Assembly (NCBI GenBank): GCA_003519645.1
Contig: DOWI01000286.1
Location: forward strand, 221 to 7,103
Reading direction: 5' to 3'
DNA length: 6,883 bases
Source: Oscillospiraceae bacterium
GTDB lineage: Bacteria; Bacillota_A; Clostridia; Oscillospirales; Acutalibacteraceae
Shown here: piece after piece, positions 3,708 through 6,883 of the stretch
How positions within the stretch are numbered: the first letter of the stretch is position 1
Layout: every line of letters starts with the position of its first letter
Notes under the pieces: generated by a model
The model's input: only the letters and a program-made list of their open reading frames with translations
Database searches by the model: none
Told to the model about the DNA's origin: nothing
Translations under genes and position numbers: made by a program

Positions 3708-6677
3708 CTATTGTTCAAGTACAGGCAAGCCGAACTCAATCCGCTTGTCTCTGATTTCGTCATTAATAATGCGTGCATACTGCAAAATCGCCTCACGGGG
3801 CTCGTCGCTGTTTTCTTTGATGCATACCGAACGGAATGCATTGTTGATATGCCGCGGGGTGTAATAGCTTCCCGGAACCTCCGGAATGCCCTTTGCCCAT
3901 TTTGCCTGTGCCTCAAGCACGCGGTAATCGCGTATGGACCATGGAAGGCTCTTCATTGCTTCTACATTTGCGGTAGGATAACGCGCCGATGTGCCAAGCA
4001 GGCTTTCCATCTCCCTTGAGAAGGATACCTGGGTATCTTTTGATGTCCACCATTTCATGTAGTCCCATGCAGCCTCAGGATTTTTGGCTGTGGACATCAT
4101 CATGCTGGAGCTTACAGACGATCTTACAGAGTGATCAACTGTACCATCATCTTGTACCGTTCCCGGAACCATGCTCATCTGCCACAAACCCTTGATTTCG
4201 GGGGCAGACACCATCAACTGATTAAACAAAGTCATATCGGCAATCACAATCGGGGATTCCCCGGTTCTGAACCGGTTGGCAATATTAAAGTTGGTGGGGA
4301 GTCCATAGCTTGTATAAAATTTTGTCCATGTTTTAAAGGCTTCAACTGCGATTTCACTGTCTAAGCCTGTCGCAATACCGTCCTGCTTATAGAAGCTGCC
4401 GCCGTTCTGATAAACAAACATCGCAAACGTGGTCATACCAACCCCAACATCTGCACCGACGCTGGTTCCGGTATCCATTAAGAAGGACATGTTTTTCTTC
4501 TGTAAAACTGGTAGATATCTGATCATATCTTGCCATGACCAAGGATTCTCCAGCGTTGGAACGGGAATGTTAAGCTCGGACAAAATATCGGTTCGAACAA
4601 ACATAACCGGATAGGTTTCCTGTTCCGGCAGCGCATAAATGCCGCCGTTGAAGCTGATAGGAACCAGCGCGCTGGGACGGAATCTGGATAGAACTTCATT
4701 TAAATCCGACTGGTCTGCAACTTTTCTTAAATTCATTGCAGCTTTTCTTGTGGCATAGTTGATGGGGAGCTGCATACCGGCGTGCATCAGGACGTCGGGT
4801 CCGTTGCCTGCGGCTACCGAAGGAAGTATGGCGTCGGGCTGTACAATCTGCAGATTGACGCCCACAGTCTTTCCGAGGTTTTTCTTTGAAGCGGGTGTAT
4901 AGGTGGAGCGAATCAGGTCATTTAGGATGGTGGCCTGGTCACGTCCGGTCGTCGACCATACAGTCAAATCAACATCGGTCTTATCTGCGCCTCCCGCCAG
5001 AGAATTGTAATCCTCCACAAACGAGGCAATAAACATTTGGAACATATAACCCGCCATCTGGAAGAAGCCGGCGTCAGCCTTGGGCTTTTCTGAGCCGGGG
5101 ACTGCAATCGAAATATAATCCAAATCCAGCGGCATGCTCTTGGCATCCAACATCCATGTGTTCAGCGCGGCTATATTATCCTTAAATACCCGCAGACGTT
5201 TTGAAATCTCACGGTGATCCTTATTAAATTCACGGAGCTGTTCCGACATTTTTCGCAGACTTGCCAGCTCGCTTCCAGAAAATCCTGTAATTTTCTGGAT
5301 ATCGTCTGCAATCTGCTCCAGTTTTTCTGCCTGTATCAGCATCTCTTTGATGGTATCGGGAATCTGCTTATCCAGATTGTAATCCCGCATGGTATCCGGC
5401 GTAGATCCCATAATCATGAGAAGCTCACGGTAAATATCGTTCAGCACGTTGATGGATTCCTGAGTCCGACCAAGATCCTTACCAAAATCCCCCAGCGTCA
5501 TAACAAGGGAGAGGGTGTAGGTCTTGCCCCCCTCAAAATAAAATTTACAGGGCTTATCATCGACCGACACACTGTAAATCTGCCAACTGCTGTCATAGGT
5601 AAAGCGCAGGTTCTCCGCCTCTGCAAATGGCGGCACCCCGTTGATTTTCAGGGTGCGGGTGGCGTAAAATCCGCGTTTATAATTTTGTCTTGTCCTGAAT
5701 CTTATCTCGTACATTCCGGTCTCATCGGGAGTAAAGCTCCATGCAAGTTCTTTTCCGGAACTTGTCCAACCCGAGGCTCCGATTGTGTTCAGGCTGATCA
5801 TTGAACCTTTATAAGGGATTGTTGCAGGCGATATACGGTCGGCCGTTGCAACAATTGTCGCATCGTTTTTCCATGCAGGAATCTCGGCCTGAATGAAAGG
5901 CAGCGATTGGCTTGCATCCTTGATTTGCAAATAGCTCTTTGCATATTCGCTGTACGATGGCAGTTTTTCAGGTGAACGGAAAGTAATGCTGCGAATATGA
6001 ACGCTCTCACGTGAAATATAGAAATAGATGGTATTATTCTCTCCCAGCTCAAACAACAGAGGGCGGATATGGAATCCGGAGCTGTCGGTCACGTTTGAAT
6101 ACAGCCATCCTCTGTCAGCGAAAGTCAGTTCTTCCTGAGAAGGACGGATGTCATTTCCGTTCATATCGGTTTCGATTTTACCGTCTTTATCTTTCCACCG
6201 GCGTGCCAGCACCAGGCTGCCGGCCTCTCTATAAGGCAGACTGCCGTTTAGGCGAACCCCCAGTTCTACATCTCTGGAGCGTCCGGCAACCGGATCATAT
6301 TCAATTATCATGTTGTAAAGCCCGGAGGTTCCGGGGAAGGAGACGCTAAGATACCCCTCTTCTTCAATCAATATCGAATCCTTTTCCGCTTTAAAGTTGC
6401 CCTTGCCTTTTGCCAGCGCTTCACGATTCAATACGATGGTCTGCTCGGACATGGGGGGCTTGTTCTCATCGGCAATCCCATGAGAATCTAAAAACTCAGT
6501 ATATGTTATGGACTTATTGATCTCATCGCCTGAAATCTCTCGGTTGTTCCCTACAGCGGAATCTTCGACCTTTACAGAATCACTCTGTTCTTCTGCGTTG
6601 GCAACCATATAGGGCGTATTTACAATCGAGAAAAGAAGCGCCGCAATGACGAATAATGATAAAAGTTTTCGAGGCAT
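3708..6677 (-). CDS. Secreted multidomain solute-binding protein, 989 aa
   Basis: A family-1 extracellular solute-binding protein with an unusually long N-terminal extension, probably capturing oligosaccharides outside the cell for an ABC importer. Residues 1-28 are a signal peptide: basic MPRK, hydrophobic LLSLFVIAALLFSIV and cleavage at ANA. There is no lipobox cysteine. A beta-rich, jelly-roll-like module follows at about 95-235 and a second at about 270-395 (GMYEIRFRTR, TRTLKINGVPP, GGKTYTLSLVM), resembling carbohydrate-binding modules. A helical, coiled-coil-prone linker spans about 405-510. The binding domain covers about 568-985, with landmarks LTVWSTTGRDQ, AAGNGPDVLMHAG, GGIYALPEQETYPVMFVRTDIL, NPWSWQDMIRYLPVLQ, FMTTFAMFVYQNGG-like residues near 748-760, and NPEAAWDYMKWWTSKDTQ. 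The usual family length is about 420-450. GGAAAGG (6696-6690) lies 12 nt before the ATG, rather far. Permeases and ATPase are not in the window; the substrate is unknown. Confidence 0.88.
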   Translation of the reverse strand: MPRKLLSLFVIAALLFSIVNTPYMVANAEEQSDSVKVEDSAVGNNREISGDEINKSITYTEFLDSHGIADENKPPMSEQTIVLNREALAKGKGNFKAEKDSILIEEEGYLSVSFPGTSGLYNMIIEYDPVAGRSRDVELGVRLNGSLPYREAGSLVLARRWKDKDGKIETDMNGNDIRPSQEELTFADRGWLYSNVTDSSGFHIRPLLFELGENNTIYFYISRESVHIRSITFRSPEKLPSYSEYAKSYLQIKDASQSLPFIQAEIPAWKNDATIVATADRISPATIPYKGSMISLNTIGASGWTSSGKELAWSFTPDETGMYEIRFRTRQNYKRGFYATRTLKINGVPPFAEAENLRFTYDSSWQIYSVSVDDKPCKFYFEGGKTYTLSLVMTLGDFGKDLGRTQESINVLNDIYRELLMIMGSTPDTMRDYNLDKQIPDTIKEMLIQAEKLEQIADDIQKITGFSGSELASLRKMSEQLREFNKDHREISKRLRVFKDNIAALNTWMLDAKSMPLDLDYISIAVPGSEKPKADAGFFQMAGYMFQMFIASFVEDYNSLAGGADKTDVDLTVWSTTGRDQATILNDLIRSTYTPASKKNLGKTVGVNLQIVQPDAILPSVAAGNGPDVLMHAGMQLPINYATRKAAMNLRKVADQSDLNEVLSRFRPSALVPISFNGGIYALPEQETYPVMFVRTDILSELNIPVPTLENPWSWQDMIRYLPVLQKKNMSFLMDTGTSVGADVGVGMTTFAMFVYQNGGSFYKQDGIATGLDSEIAVEAFKTWTKFYTSYGLPTNFNIANRFRTGESPIVIADMTLFNQLMVSAPEIKGLWQMSMVPGTVQDDGTVDHSVRSSVSSSMMMSTAKNPEAAWDYMKWWTSKDTQVSFSREMESLLGTSARYPTANVEAMKSLPWSIRDYRVLEAQAKWAKGIPEVPGSYYTPRHINNAFRSVCIKENSDEPREAILQYARIINDEIRDKRIEFGLPVLEQ

Positions 6678-6696
6678 ATCTAGACCATGCCTTTCC

Positions 6697-6718
6697 GTGA
6701 ACTGTATCCTACAGTCAC
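6697..6718. promoter_or_regulatory. Palindrome upstream of the solute-binding protein gene
   Basis: Arms ACTGTA and TACAGT (6701-6706 with 6710-6715) flank TCC, and the symmetry extends to GTG/CAC at 6697-6699 and 6716-6718 around one bulged A. It lies 20 nt upstream of the ATG, next to the ribosome binding site. It could be a repressor site or an mRNA hairpin that affects initiation; no -10/-35 pair was recognised beside it. Confidence 0.4.
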
Positions 6719-6747
6719 TAAGATTTTAGTTTTTGGTACCGGAGACA

Positions 6748-6777
6748 CCGCTCCCCCGGATCTAGCCGGAGGAGCGG
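6748..6777 (-). terminator. GC-rich intercistronic hairpin before the solute-binding gene
   Basis: Arms 6748-6759 and 6766-6777 form a 12-bp stem on the minus-strand transcript (CCGCTCCTCCGG with CCGGGGGAGCGG, including one U-G wobble) around a 6-nt CTAGAT loop. It lies between the stop of the upstream gene and the start of the 989-aa gene. There is no U-run after it, so it is more likely an mRNA-stability or processing element that sets relative expression than a strong terminator. Confidence 0.55.
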
Positions 6778-6803
6778 ATATCCCTTTGAATTTGTAGGTT
6801 ATA

Positions 6804-6883
6804 CTAGCCGTCTTGAACCACCTGGGTATAAGCGCTGTCGTCAATATAGCCTTGGAATGTCGGCTTGTTGGCAGCAATGATGG
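6804..6883 (-). CDS. C-terminal 25 residues of an unidentified upstream gene
   Basis: The minus strand is open from the right edge to a TAG at 6806-6804, giving IIAANKPTFQGYIDDSAYTQ followed by VVQDG. The codons look coding and the direction matches the following solute-binding gene 126 nt downstream, so it is probably the preceding gene of the same operon. The fragment is too short for a family call. It does not look like the C-terminus of a membrane permease, being polar and acidic; a secreted or binding protein would fit better, but that is a guess. Confidence 0.5.
   Translation of the reverse strand, partial: IIAANKPTFQGYIDDSAYTQVVQDG

Noticed and set aside
3563..3916. Minus-strand open frame of 117 codons
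   Set aside because: It overlaps the end of the solute-binding gene in another frame, runs through the intergenic hairpin and antisense to the transposase end, and shows no domain.
5214..5804. Plus-strand open frame of 196 codons
   Set aside because: Entirely antisense to the 989-aa solute-binding protein, whose frame is long, has a signal peptide and shows family motifs; this is a shadow frame.
6680..6877. Minus-strand open frame of 65 codons
   Set aside because: It reads through the GC-rich hairpin in a basic, low-complexity frame. The competing frame ending at 6804 has more natural codon content and fits the end of an upstream gene.
1..6883. CRISPR array, tRNA or rRNA genes
   Set aside because: No regularly spaced repeats, no cloverleaf with a CCA-adjacent acceptor stem and no rRNA-like sequence were seen in reading the window.

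Overview
The window looks like a low-to-mid GC Firmicute, most likely a clostridial lineage. The clues are a TnpX-type serine recombinase with a TnpW-like partner, an operon-embedded MazF toxin, strong GGAGG-type ribosome binding sites, and a very large secreted sugar-ABC-type solute-binding protein. Three blocks of different origin lie side by side.

Block 1 (1-2023, all minus strand) is the end of a small mobile element. Reading leftward, the genes are a MazF/PemK-family ribonuclease toxin, a six-cysteine zinc-ribbon-like protein of 66 aa, a winged-helix DNA-binding protein, a 53-aa TnpW-like protein that is easily missed, and a large serine recombinase whose C-terminal part runs off the left edge. 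The first four genes overlap or nearly touch. A 12-bp hairpin at the end of the TnpW-like gene separates them from the recombinase. No classical MazE antitoxin is visible.

Block 2 (about 2087-3606, plus strand) is an IS110-family insertion sequence. Its DEDD transposase gene probably starts at a TTG at 2346 and ends at 3581. It is preceded by roughly 250 bp of structured non-coding DNA, where IS110-group elements are known to encode their bridge RNA. That leader has a -35/-10-like promoter, two short hairpins, three TCGGC repeats and a long interrupted inverted repeat (2087-2103 with 2298-2316). The inverted repeat would let an RNA made from the leader pair with the element's own left end. 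TGACA occurs at both proposed ends, which gives a testable model of the element boundaries and the circle junction.

Block 3 (3708-6883, minus strand) looks like resident chromosome: the end of a carbohydrate-transport-like operon. It holds the last 25 codons of an unidentified gene, a GC-rich intercistronic hairpin, a small palindrome, and a 989-aa secreted protein with a family-1 solute-binding domain at its C-terminus behind about 400 residues of beta-rich modules and a helical linker. This protein has a signal peptide but no lipobox cysteine. An AT/GC mixed hairpin follows its stop.

The transposase and the solute-binding gene converge, and the transposase and the mazF operon diverge. The IS therefore sits in the junction between the integrative element and the operon. 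No rRNA, tRNA or CRISPR array was seen. The most interesting part is the IS110 leader and its complementarity to the element's own ends.
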